DNA of 9,919 nt from Acidobacteriaceae bacterium (lineage in GTDB: Bacteria > Acidobacteriota > Terriglobia > Bryobacterales > Bryobacteraceae): contig JAFASD010000564.1 in NCBI GenBank assembly GCA_019244945.1, positions 1-9,919 of the forward strand. The letters run 5' to 3'. A model generated the notes under the pieces. It made no database searches, was not told where the DNA came from, and saw only the letters and a program-made list of their open reading frames with translations. This document shows, in pieces, positions 1-5,533 of this stretch. Numbering within the stretch: position 1 is the first letter of the stretch; every line of letters begins with the position of its first letter. The translations under genes were made by a program, and so were the position numbers.

Positions 1-353
1 GCCTACACAATGAGCTACTGGCCGTCGGCGGTTGGGTCGAGCGCTCCGCTGTCCTTGTCTTTAACACCTGGTTCCTGTTCTCGCTGGGCCGTGCCTATTG
101 GTTTCACCTCCGCGGCGAGCCCTCGCGAAAGCGGAAGTGGATGACCCGCGCCGTGGGTATCCTGCTCGGTATCGCAACCACTCGCCCCGTCATGGGAATA
201 TTCTTCGCCACCAGTTCACAAACGCATCTTGGCCCGAGCCAATTCTTCGGCATCGCGTTCTGGATCGGCTTCTCCATCAACGCAATCGTTATTGAGCTTT
301 GGTTGCACTCGAAGCGGCGCGCGCAACTCCATCAACTGGGGGCTGTGGTTTAA
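1..353 (+). CDS. Membrane protein, 3' part only (DUF2306-like)
   Basis: The reading frame is open from the window edge (first full codon at position 3) to a TAA at 351-353, so the true start lies upstream. About 116 residues are visible. Three hydrophobic stretches can be seen: around AVLVFNTWFLFSLG, around a conserved-looking ATTRPVMGIFF segment, and FFGIAFWIGFSINAIVIELW, followed by a basic tail. A basic loop (RGEPSRKRKW) separates the first two helices. The pattern of W-x2-R followed by ATTRPVM and a C-terminal helix ending in E-x-W resembles predicted inner-membrane proteins I recall under DUF2306, whose function is unknown. The family assignment is from memory and tentative; that it is a multi-pass membrane protein is clear. 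It converges on the oxidoreductase gene that follows, with 83 bp between the stop codons and no obvious terminator. Confidence 0.7.
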   Translation, partial: LHNELLAVGGWVERSAVLVFNTWFLFSLGRAYWFHLRGEPSRKRKWMTRAVGILLGIATTRPVMGIFFATSSQTHLGPSQFFGIAFWIGFSINAIVIELWLHSKRRAQLHQLGAVV

Positions 354-436
354 GAGCTTTTCAGTTTTACGAAACGAACACGGTCTGAACATGCACGTGA
401 ACGTCATTATGGAGACGGTCGAGGTGATTGTCCGAG

Positions 437-1426
437 CTAAGCCGACGTATCGCTGTTAACTGCAATGATGACCTTACCCCGTGCATGGCACCGTTCCACG
501 TATCGGAGAGCCTCACTCGTGTCACCCAATGGGTAGCTCCGATCCAGCACTGGCTTGACCCTTCCGGATTGCAGCAGATCGCCGAGCGTGTTCAGATCAG
601 CCGTGTTGATTTTGGCGAACACTCCGGTGAGTTTCTGGCTCGTGAACGGCGAAATCACGAACTGCCCTAACATCATGGCCATGAGTTCGCTCGATGGCTT
701 ATCGGGTCCGCCGCCGCCACATCCGACAAATATTCCCTTAGAGCGCAAAGCGCGCCGTATGGCTTTGAGCGGATGGTTCCCAACCAGATCGAAGATCACG
801 TCGTAGCGCTCCGGGGACCGAGTAAAATCCTGGAGCGTATAGTCGATGACGGCATCCGCGCCCAAGGATTTCACGAGGGCCACATTGCCCGCGCTACACA
901 CTCCGGTAATTTGCGCACCCAGGTATTTGCCTATCTGCACGGCAAATGTTCCCACGCCGCCCGCCGCTCCATTAATCAGTACCCGCTGTCCGGGCTGCAC
1001 GCGGCCCCGGTCCCGAAGGCCTTGCAGAGCCGTGATGCCGGCAATCGGAACCGAAGCCGCCTCCTCGAAGCTGAGGCTTTCTGGCTTCAGAGCTAGCGCG
1101 GTCTCTTTCGCGCAGGCAAACTCAGCGAATGCTCCCTTACAAACACCGAAGACCGCGTCGCCGATCTTGAAACGCGTGATCTCTGGGCCGACTGCCGCGA
1201 CTATCCCGGCCACATCCGCGCCAAGAGCCGGTGACCTTGGCTTTCGCAATCCAGTGAACAAACGGATAAAGAACGGCGTTCCACGAAGAAAATGCCAATC
1301 GTACGGATTAACTGACGCAGCGCGAACCTGAATCAGGACCTCGCTGGGAGCTGGAGTTGGCTTTTCCGTTTGACGGTATTCCAAAACGTCGGGTGAACCA
1401 TAACGGCGATAAGTGATTGCCTGCAC
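437..1426 (-). CDS. NAD(P)-dependent zinc-free MDR oxidoreductase (quinone oxidoreductase-like)
   Basis: A complete 329-residue protein, the usual length for zinc-independent medium-chain dehydrogenases/reductases. These transfer hydride from NAD(P)H to quinones, enals or other carbonyls in the cytoplasm. The GroES-like N-terminal domain covers roughly residues 1-125 (SVNPYDW at 38-44, GADVAG at 69-74, GDAVFG at 89-94). The Rossmann domain carries the family motif NGAAGGVG at 152-159, followed by SLGADAVIDY. The catalytic-zinc ligands of classical alcohol dehydrogenases are absent: Asn40 stands where Cys is expected and there is no GHE motif, so it should not need zinc. The start is GTG, supported by a GGAG 8 nt upstream and by the family-typical opening MQAITYRRYGSPDVL. 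It is divergent from the CPBP protease gene. The physiological substrate cannot be read from the sequence. Confidence 0.93.
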   Translation of the reverse strand: MQAITYRRYGSPDVLEYRQTEKPTPAPSEVLIQVRAASVNPYDWHFLRGTPFFIRLFTGLRKPRSPALGADVAGIVAAVGPEITRFKIGDAVFGVCKGAFAEFACAKETALALKPESLSFEEAASVPIAGITALQGLRDRGRVQPGQRVLINGAAGGVGTFAVQIGKYLGAQITGVCSAGNVALVKSLGADAVIDYTLQDFTRSPERYDVIFDLVGNHPLKAIRRALRSKGIFVGCGGGGPDKPSSELMAMMLGQFVISPFTSQKLTGVFAKINTADLNTLGDLLQSGRVKPVLDRSYPLGDTSEALRYVERCHARGKVIIAVNSDTSA

Positions 1427-1434
1427 GGGATCTG

Positions 1435-1438
1435 CTCC
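1435..1438 (-). promoter_or_regulatory. Ribosome binding site of the MDR oxidoreductase
   Basis: On the minus strand GGAG lies 8 nt before the GTG at 1426. It supports GTG as the true initiation codon, since no ATG lies nearby in frame. Confidence 0.65.
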
Positions 1439-1513
1439 AAGACAGCCAGAAATACGAGTCTAACGAGCACAAGTTCCCTGGATCATTCTGCTTGCACCGA
1501 GCGAACGGAAACG

Positions 1514-1542
1514 AGAATATGAATTCAGGTTCATATTTGCAA
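1514..1542 (-). promoter_or_regulatory. Candidate promoter for the MDR oxidoreductase
   Basis: Read on the minus strand, a -35-like TTGCAA (1542-1537) and a -10-like TATTCT (1519-1514) are separated by exactly 17 bp. Each matches the sigma-70 consensus at 4 of 6 positions. Transcription from here would give a leader of about 80 nt before the GTG at 1426. This is a consensus match only. Confidence 0.35.
1516..1537. repeat. Perfect inverted repeat, possible operator
   Basis: Arms AATATGAA (1516-1523) and TTCATATT (1530-1537) are exact reverse complements around the 6-bp centre TTCAGG. The 22-bp site lies between the -35 and -10 elements of one candidate promoter and covers the -35 and part of the spacer of the opposing one. 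That is where a dimeric repressor would block both. No regulator gene is present in the window. Confidence 0.45.
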
Positions 1543-1552
1543 CCGCTATAGT
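1524..1552 (+). promoter_or_regulatory. Candidate promoter for the CPBP protease
   Basis: A -10-like TATAGT (1547-1552, 5 of 6 consensus matches) is preceded at 17 bp by TTCAGG (1524-1529), a weak -35 match. The predicted start of transcription is near 1559, about 11 nt before the GTG at 1570, so the leader would be very short. The -10 sits inside a second perfect inverted repeat, CCGCTA (1543-1548) and TAGCGG (1552-1557) with a 3-nt centre. Confidence 0.4.
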
Positions 1553-1569
1553 AGCGGGATTTAACACGA

Positions 1570-2241
1570 GTGCCTCGGAACTGGCGAGATCCCTTACCGC
1601 TTTTTGTCATTGAGTTTTCTCTCGTAGCAGCAATCTTCATTGCAGATGCACATCATTTGATTCCGGTGAGCAAAACGCCGGAGCTTGTCCTTCTCGGTTG
1701 GATATCCCTTCGCGTTCGAAAAATGAGATGGCGTGATGTGGGCCTTAGCATCAAGCATCCATTCCTCAAAGTCGTGCTACTTGGGGTCGCGGGTGGTATC
1801 GGCATAGAGCTGATCGAGCTGTATGTGACACAGCCGCTGCTGATTCGAATGACACACCAACCACCAGACCTCTCGGACTTCGCCGCACTTCGCGGTAATT
1901 TGAAGCTCACGTGTGTGGCGCTCGCACTCACTTGGACCTTGGCAGCCTTCGGGGAAGAAATGGCTTGGCGGGGTTGGTTGATGAATCGTGTTGCCGACCT
2001 TGGCCATAGGTCGCAAGTAGCATGGGCAGCCAGCCTTGTGCTTGTAAATGCCGCGTTCGGAGTGGCGCACGCGTATCAAGGCGTGACCGGGATAATCGAT
2101 GAGGGCTTCATGGGGGTGCTCCTCGGGCTGATGTATCTGTTCGGAGGAGAGGATCTCTGGATTCCGATTTTCGCCCACGGTGTACAAGACTCGATTGACG
2201 TCTTGCTTCTCTATTCGGGTCACTATCCCATGCCGAAATAG
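1570..2241 (+). CDS. CPBP-family (CAAX/Abi) intramembrane glutamic endopeptidase
   Basis: A 223-residue multi-pass membrane protein with the signature of the CPBP family, which contains the CAAX prenyl protease Rce1 and bacteriocin-immunity or Abi proteins. Motif 1 is EEMAWRGWL, with Glu129-Glu130 and Arg134 in the E-E-x3-R pattern. Motif 2 has His167 in FGVAHAYQG. The last motif has His203 with Asp207 in FAHGVQDSID. These residues form the predicted active site within the membrane. Helices are seen near 11-28, 65-83, 112-128, 150-166, 176-193 and 198-216. The start is GTG at 1570, with only a weak GGGA about 10 nt upstream; the transcript may have a very short leader. The neighbours do not indicate a substrate: there is no bacteriocin or prenylation gene nearby. 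Family assignment is firm, the biological role open. Confidence 0.9.
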   Translation: MPRNWRDPLPLFVIEFSLVAAIFIADAHHLIPVSKTPELVLLGWISLRVRKMRWRDVGLSIKHPFLKVVLLGVAGGIGIELIELYVTQPLLIRMTHQPPDLSDFAALRGNLKLTCVALALTWTLAAFGEEMAWRGWLMNRVADLGHRSQVAWAASLVLVNAAFGVAHAYQGVTGIIDEGFMGVLLGLMYLFGGEDLWIPIFAHGVQDSIDVLLLYSGHYPMPK

Positions 2242-2494
2242 GTGTTGCTGCAGATACGAGAACATTCTGATCGCATAAGGCGAGCTTCTTGAGTCACCGA
2301 CGATCCGTAAACTAGATTCGGCGCCGCACGGATGGCGGTAACGGTTAAGAGTAGATCGGAGCATCCCACGCTGAGACCACGATTTAGCTCGCGACAACGG
2401 TGTACGCGCAGGCGATCTCGTTGCAGCGCGAACACCGCGACGGAGGTGCTCGCGGCGCGCCGTCGCTCTGTGGGCGCGCGATCTCTACACTGCG
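2242..2494. other. Gene-free stretch between convergent genes
   Basis: These 253 bp separate the ends of the CPBP gene and the Uma2 gene. Open frames here are short and arginine-rich, do not resemble known proteins and look like chance frames in GC-rich DNA. The only structure seen is an imperfectly placed hairpin with 7-bp arms GCGACGG (2437-2443) and CCGTCGC (2460-2466) around a 16-nt loop. It has no T-tract on either side, so it is not a convincing intrinsic terminator. Confidence 0.5.
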
Positions 2495-3028
2495 CTAGGG
2501 TTCGCTCTCTAAACTTTCGTCGAATTCCGCAAACAACTCTTCTAGAGAGATGGAAATTTCGGGATTGGCAGTTATCAGGCGGTCGCGTGCTTCTCGTACT
2601 TCGTCACGTGTATAGCTAAACGCGCTTTTGCTTTCCGGGTCCACTACCCAGACATAACTCACGCCGAAAGCCAGATATTCCTTCACTCTTTCTATTACCC
2701 GGCTCATCCGATCTTCCGGCGAGAGAATCTCCACGCAGAGAAAGGGAGCTGAAGATAAGACGGGTTCCGGTTTTTGGTTCTTGAGCATCACGCAAACATC
2801 AGGTATGCGGAAACGTGTCGCACTGATTCGCATTCGCAACTCGGGGAGCACGCGAATGCGAAGCTCGCGGCCGCGCTCGTAAAGCAGGCGGATCAGGGCG
2901 CCTTGAATTGCTGAATGCTGATATTCGCGCACGTTGCGGTCAATCACCTCCCCATCGACGTAGTCGCAATCCGGTCTATAAACAGTGTGGAGGTACTCGT
3001 CAACGGAAACAGCCGTCGAGCTCGCCAT
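2495..3028 (-). CDS. Uma2-family (DUF820) PD-(D/E)xK endonuclease-like protein
   Basis: With the start at 3028 the protein has 177 residues and opens MASSTAVSVDEYL, as Uma2-family proteins typically do. The frame stays open to 3199, but the extra N-terminal stretch is arginine/serine-rich, unlike the family, and would overlap the divergent DUF3500 gene. The restriction-endonuclease-like core shows YVDGEVIDRN (23-32), RIPDVCVM with Asp77, FLCVEILSPEDR with Glu100, then RVKEYLAFGVSYVWVVDPES with Lys116, matching the D / E-x-L-S-P / K-x-Y pattern of the fold. The family is abundant in cyanobacteria and other soil bacteria, often in many copies; its cellular role is not established. The gene stands alone, with no methyltransferase or other defence gene visible. 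A TATAGT lies six bases before the ATG on the minus strand, hinting at leaderless expression. Confidence 0.88.
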   Translation of the reverse strand: MASSTAVSVDEYLHTVYRPDCDYVDGEVIDRNVREYQHSAIQGALIRLLYERGRELRIRVLPELRMRISATRFRIPDVCVMLKNQKPEPVLSSAPFLCVEILSPEDRMSRVIERVKEYLAFGVSYVWVVDPESKSAFSYTRDEVREARDRLITANPEISISLEELFAEFDESLESEP

Positions 3029-3034
3029 AGCTCG

Positions 3035-3040
3035 ACTATA
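3035..3040 (-). promoter_or_regulatory. Candidate -10 element of the Uma2 gene
   Basis: Minus-strand TATAGT (5 of 6 matches to TATAAT) ends 6 nt before the ATG at 3028. Transcription would start at or next to the A of the start codon, and no Shine-Dalgarno sequence lies between. No good -35 partner was found at 16-18 bp, so the call is weak. Confidence 0.3.
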
Positions 3041-3070
3041 CGGTATTTTCAGGTTTAAGGATGAACCCGA

Positions 3071-3076
3071 AAGGAG
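3071..3076 (+). promoter_or_regulatory. Ribosome binding site of the DUF3500 gene
   Basis: AAGGAG lies 8 nt before the ATG at 3085. It decides the start: the in-frame ATG at 3061 lies upstream of this site and would put charged residues ahead of the signal peptide. Confidence 0.75.
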
Positions 3077-3084
3077 AACGGAAT

Positions 3085-4116
3085 ATGACATCTTTCTCGA
3101 TGAGAACTGGACGCGGCGTCTGTATGTTGGCCGCGATCTGTTTGCCGCTGATCGCGGGTACGGCGCAGACGGCAACCTCCCGAATCGTGATTGCCGCAAA
3201 TAGTTTTCTTTCGACGCTCAATGACAAGCAGCGGCAGAGCGTGCTGTTTGCATTCGATGACAAGAAGCAGCGCGTGCGCTGGTCGAACTTTCCCATACAG
3301 ATGGTTCCTCGCGCCGGCATCAGCTTGAAAGAAATGAATGCCGCCCAGCGAGACGCGGCCATGGGTCTGGTGGCATCCGCTCTTAGTTCGAGAGGATTCG
3401 AGAAGGTTCAGCAAATTATGGAAGGCGACGAGGTCAACAAGATCAATGAAGGAGGCAATCCGATATTTGGGAAAGACTTGTATTTCATTTCGATCCTCGG
3501 CACACCGTCGGAGAAAGAACCATGGATGTTGCAGTTCGGAGGCCATCATTTAGCACTCAATATCACCATTGCCGGTGAACATGGCGTTCTTACGCCTACA
3601 CTTACCGGCGCACAACCCGCGCTTTACACCAGCAATGGAAAAACGGTGCGGCCGCTTGGACAGGAGAGCGATAAAGCTTTCGCCTTGCTGAACGCGCTAG
3701 ACGAAAGCCAGTGTAAACAGGCGATTCTGAGCTACCGTTTAGCCGATCTTGTACTCGGGCCGGGGCAGGATGGCAAAACGATCCAGCCTGAGGGGCTGAA
3801 AGCTTCCGATATGAACGAGCATCAGCGCGCCATGCTGCTCGAGGTCATATCGGAATGGGCCAACATCATTCACGAGAGCGCTGCTTCGGAGCGGATGGCT
3901 GAAATTAAAGCAGGCCTTAACGAGACTTGGTTCGCCTGGAGTGGTCCGACGACCGTAACTCCCGGCCGAAACATCACGGCGTATTACCGGATTCAGGGAC
4001 CGAATCTGGTCATCGAGTACGCACCGCAGCGCCTCGGCGGCGATCCGTCCATGCATGTTCACACCATGTATCGCGATCCCACCAATGACTACGGGCGAAA
4101 GTTCATTACAAAATGA
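3085..4116 (+). CDS. Secreted DUF3500-domain protein
   Basis: The protein has 343 residues from the ATG at 3085. An N-terminal signal peptide is visible (basic MRTGR near 6-10, hydrophobic core 11-25, likely cleavage near AGTA-QT or AQTA-TS). The rest follows the DUF3500 pattern: FLSTLNDKQRQSVLFAFDD (41-59), RWSNFPIQMVPRAGI (65-79), the MNAAQRDAA helix, LYFISILGTPSEKEPWMLQFGG (132-153), HHLALN (154-159) and LTGAQPA. Two His clusters stand out, HH at 154-155 and H-V-H at 324-326 followed by an Asp-rich stretch (YRDPTNDYG). These could bind a metal, but the family has no established biochemistry that I know of. The stop overlaps the next start as ATGA, so translation is probably coupled to the HupE-type membrane gene. 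Export to the periplasm or surface is inferred from the signal peptide. Confidence 0.88.
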   Translation: MTSFSMRTGRGVCMLAAICLPLIAGTAQTATSRIVIAANSFLSTLNDKQRQSVLFAFDDKKQRVRWSNFPIQMVPRAGISLKEMNAAQRDAAMGLVASALSSRGFEKVQQIMEGDEVNKINEGGNPIFGKDLYFISILGTPSEKEPWMLQFGGHHLALNITIAGEHGVLTPTLTGAQPALYTSNGKTVRPLGQESDKAFALLNALDESQCKQAILSYRLADLVLGPGQDGKTIQPEGLKASDMNEHQRAMLLEVISEWANIIHESAASERMAEIKAGLNETWFAWSGPTTVTPGRNITAYYRIQGPNLVIEYAPQRLGGDPSMHVHTMYRDPTNDYGRKFITK

Positions 4117-4391
4117 GAACGAAGCTTGCCGCTGTCGTTGCGATGGTCCTTTCGGTCGGGCTTCCCGTCTCTGCACACCGGCTTGACGAGTACCTGCAGG
4201 CTATCCTCCTTTCGTTAGAAAAAGATCGAGTTCAGGGCTACATGCGTCTGATCCCGGGTGTTGCGGTATCTTCAGCCGTACTTGCGAAGATCGACACAAA
4301 TGCGGACGGACTCATTTCGGAGAGCGAACGCCGGAGTTACGCGGAGCGCGTTCTTCGCGATCTCGCCTTGTCCATCGATGGGAACGTTTGA
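4113..4391 (+). CDS. HupE/UreJ-type protein, N-terminal part (frame broken at 4389)
   Basis: This 92-residue frame begins with a signal peptide (hydrophobic 5-20, VSA cleavage motif at 19-21) and AHRLDEYLQA, the characteristic start of the periplasmic domain of HupE/UreJ-like proteins. Residues 61-72 form a canonical EF-hand-type calcium loop: Asp61, Asn63, Asp65, Gly66, Ile68, Ser69 and Glu72 fit positions 1, 3, 5, 6, 8, 9 and 12. The frame stops at TGA 4389-4391, just after the segment LRDLALSIDGN. In relatives I recall, a residue or two and then a TPRLL-like strand follow directly, and exactly that strand is found in the -1 frame. It is therefore most likely the front of one gene running to 5452, not a separate small protein. 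It starts in an ATGA overlap with the DUF3500 gene. Confidence 0.75.
   Translation: MRTKLAAVVAMVLSVGLPVSAHRLDEYLQAILLSLEKDRVQGYMRLIPGVAVSSAVLAKIDTNADGLISESERRSYAERVLRDLALSIDGNV
4386..4391 (+). other. Apparent -1 frameshift / TTGA stop-start overlap in the HupE-type gene
   Basis: The bases GTTTGA hold the stop of the upstream frame (TGA 4389-4391), and a TTG at 4388-4390 lies in the downstream frame. One extra T in the three-T run would join the frames as ...GNVLTPRLL..., matching the expected protein. Candidates are a genuine single-base deletion, a sequencing error, or reinitiation at TTG. The site lacks a classical X-XXY-YYZ slippery heptamer. Confidence 0.7.
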
Positions 4392-5452
4392 CGCCGCGGC
4401 TGCTCTCGGTGCATTCCCCGACGGTGGAGGAAATGAAACAAGGACTTGGGGAGATTCAGATTGAGTTCCGCGCGGATTTGCCTGCTGAAGGCTCTCACCG
4501 GAAACTCATCCTCGAGAATCATCACCAAAGCCGGATCTCCGCGTACCTGATGAACTGTTTGGTGCCGCGCGATCCTGATATTCAGGTGATTGAGCAGCAT
4601 CGAAACGAAAATCAGTCGTTCTACCAATTGGATTACGTGCAGACCGGGATGCGTGCAGAGCGGCTGCCGTTGACATGGCGTTCAGGGTTGCGCTCCTGGG
4701 TCACCAACCTGGGTTCGTTCTCGAGCATGTTCCGCCTCGGCATGCATCACATCGCCGAGGGTACAGATCATCTTTTGTTCCTGCTTGCGCTGCTTTTGCC
4801 TGCGCCGCTGTTTGCGCTGGGTGGACGTTGGGCGGGATTCGCCGGCCTGCACCATAGCCTGGATCAGATTCTAAAAGTTGTGACCGCGTTCACGGTAGGG
4901 CACTCGATCACGCTGGCGTTAGCAGCTTTCGGCTTGGTCCGTGTGACCAGTCGCCCGATTGAAGTGCTGATTGCTGTTTCCATTCTTGTTTCGGCTGTTC
5001 ACGCACTGCGCCCGCTCTTCCCCGGCCGCGAAGCGCGGATCGCGGCGTTCTTCGGCTTGATTCATGGTTTGGCATTTGCGTCGACTCTGGGCGAACTAGG
5101 TCTCAGTCCTTGGCAGCGCGTCGCCAGTCTTCTGGGATTCAACCTGGGTATCGAGACCATGCAGCTGATTGTGGTCACCGGTGCCATGCCGTCTCTTCTT
5201 TTGCTGAGCCGCACGCGCGCGTACTCCGTTCTACGAATCGGCGGCGGGCTTTTCGCTGGTCTCGCATCGTTGGGCTGGATCAGTGAACGGTTGCTAGGCG
5301 TGCATAACTTCGTTGACGTGATAGTGGGTAGTGTCGCGCATCGCGTTGTCTGGAGTGGCGGAGGGTTGTTGCTGGTCAGTATCGGTTATTGGGTGGCATT
5401 TCGATCTCATTCACTTGCGGCTCGCATTCGGATCGCATCCCGAGAGTATTAG
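4388..5452 (+). CDS. HupE/UreJ-type membrane protein, C-terminal part
   Basis: Counted from the TTG at 4388 this part has 354 residues. Residues 1-105 continue the extracytoplasmic domain (M-x3-LGEIQIEFRADLP, then SRISAYLMNCLVP). From about 113 the HupE/UreJ-type membrane domain follows: MHHIAEGTDHLLFLLALLLP with His120, His121, Asp127 and His128; FTVGHSITLALA with His172; SAVHALRPLF with His205; and FFGLIHGLAFAS with His226. About seven helices are visible. HupE/UreJ proteins are nickel (or cobalt) permeases associated with hydrogenase or urease; this longer branch with a periplasmic N-terminal domain has no firmly assigned substrate as far as I know, and no hydrogenase or urease gene is nearby. 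If expressed alone, TTG 4388 could be reached by reinitiation, with GGGA at 4380-4383 as a weak ribosome site; ATG 4433 has GGAGG only 2 nt away. The downstream part shows no further damage. Confidence 0.82.
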   Translation: MTPRLLSVHSPTVEEMKQGLGEIQIEFRADLPAEGSHRKLILENHHQSRISAYLMNCLVPRDPDIQVIEQHRNENQSFYQLDYVQTGMRAERLPLTWRSGLRSWVTNLGSFSSMFRLGMHHIAEGTDHLLFLLALLLPAPLFALGGRWAGFAGLHHSLDQILKVVTAFTVGHSITLALAAFGLVRVTSRPIEVLIAVSILVSAVHALRPLFPGREARIAAFFGLIHGLAFASTLGELGLSPWQRVASLLGFNLGIETMQLIVVTGAMPSLLLLSRTRAYSVLRIGGGLFAGLASLGWISERLLGVHNFVDVIVGSVAHRVVWSGGGLLLVSIGYWVAFRSHSLAARIRIASREY

Positions 5453-5477
5453 GCAATAAATCGGCAGAATTGGGATA

Positions 5478-5500
5478 TCGCTCAAAAGCGAACCCTTTTT
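5478..5500 (+). terminator. Weak intrinsic terminator after the HupE-type gene
   Basis: A 5-bp perfect stem, TCGCT (5478-5482) and AGCGA (5487-5491), with loop CAAA, is followed by ACCC and five Ts (5496-5500). The short stem and the gap before the T-run make it weak. Its position between the HupE-type gene and the reductase cluster fits a transcription-unit boundary. Confidence 0.4.
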
Positions 5501-5523
5501 AACCTGAATTTGAAGGGGTTTCG

Positions 5524-5528
5524 AAGGA
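5524..5528 (+). promoter_or_regulatory. Ribosome binding site of the first aldo/keto reductase
   Basis: AAGGA lies 5 nt before the ATG at 5534. It favours this start over an in-frame TTG at 5510. The resulting opening MQKRKLGRSGLEVS matches that of the paralogue at 8203. Confidence 0.65.
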
Positions 5529-5533
5529 AATCA

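Noticed and set aside
846..1331. 161-codon plus-strand frame within the MDR oxidoreductase gene
   Set aside because: It is antisense to a well-supported gene with intact MDR motifs, and its protein is Pro/Ala/Arg-rich with no motif.
2412..2485. GCGATCTC repeated at 2412-2419 and 2478-2485 as target-site duplication
   Set aside because: Only 8 bp, and the enclosed sequence has no terminal inverted repeats or transposase; chance is likely in GC-rich DNA.
2332..2619. Plus-strand frame opposite the Uma2 gene end as a small gene
   Set aside because: Arginine-rich, no ribosome site or recognisable motif, and largely antisense to a recognised gene.
3029..3199. N-terminal extension of the Uma2 gene to 3199
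   Set aside because: The extra residues are low-complexity and basic, overlap the DUF3500 gene on the other strand including its signal peptide, and the family starts at the MASS... methionine.
4379..4392. Programmed ribosomal -1 frameshifting in the HupE-type gene
   Set aside because: No slippery heptamer, upstream Shine-Dalgarno stimulator at the right distance or clear downstream structure was seen; deletion, sequencing error or reinitiation is simpler.
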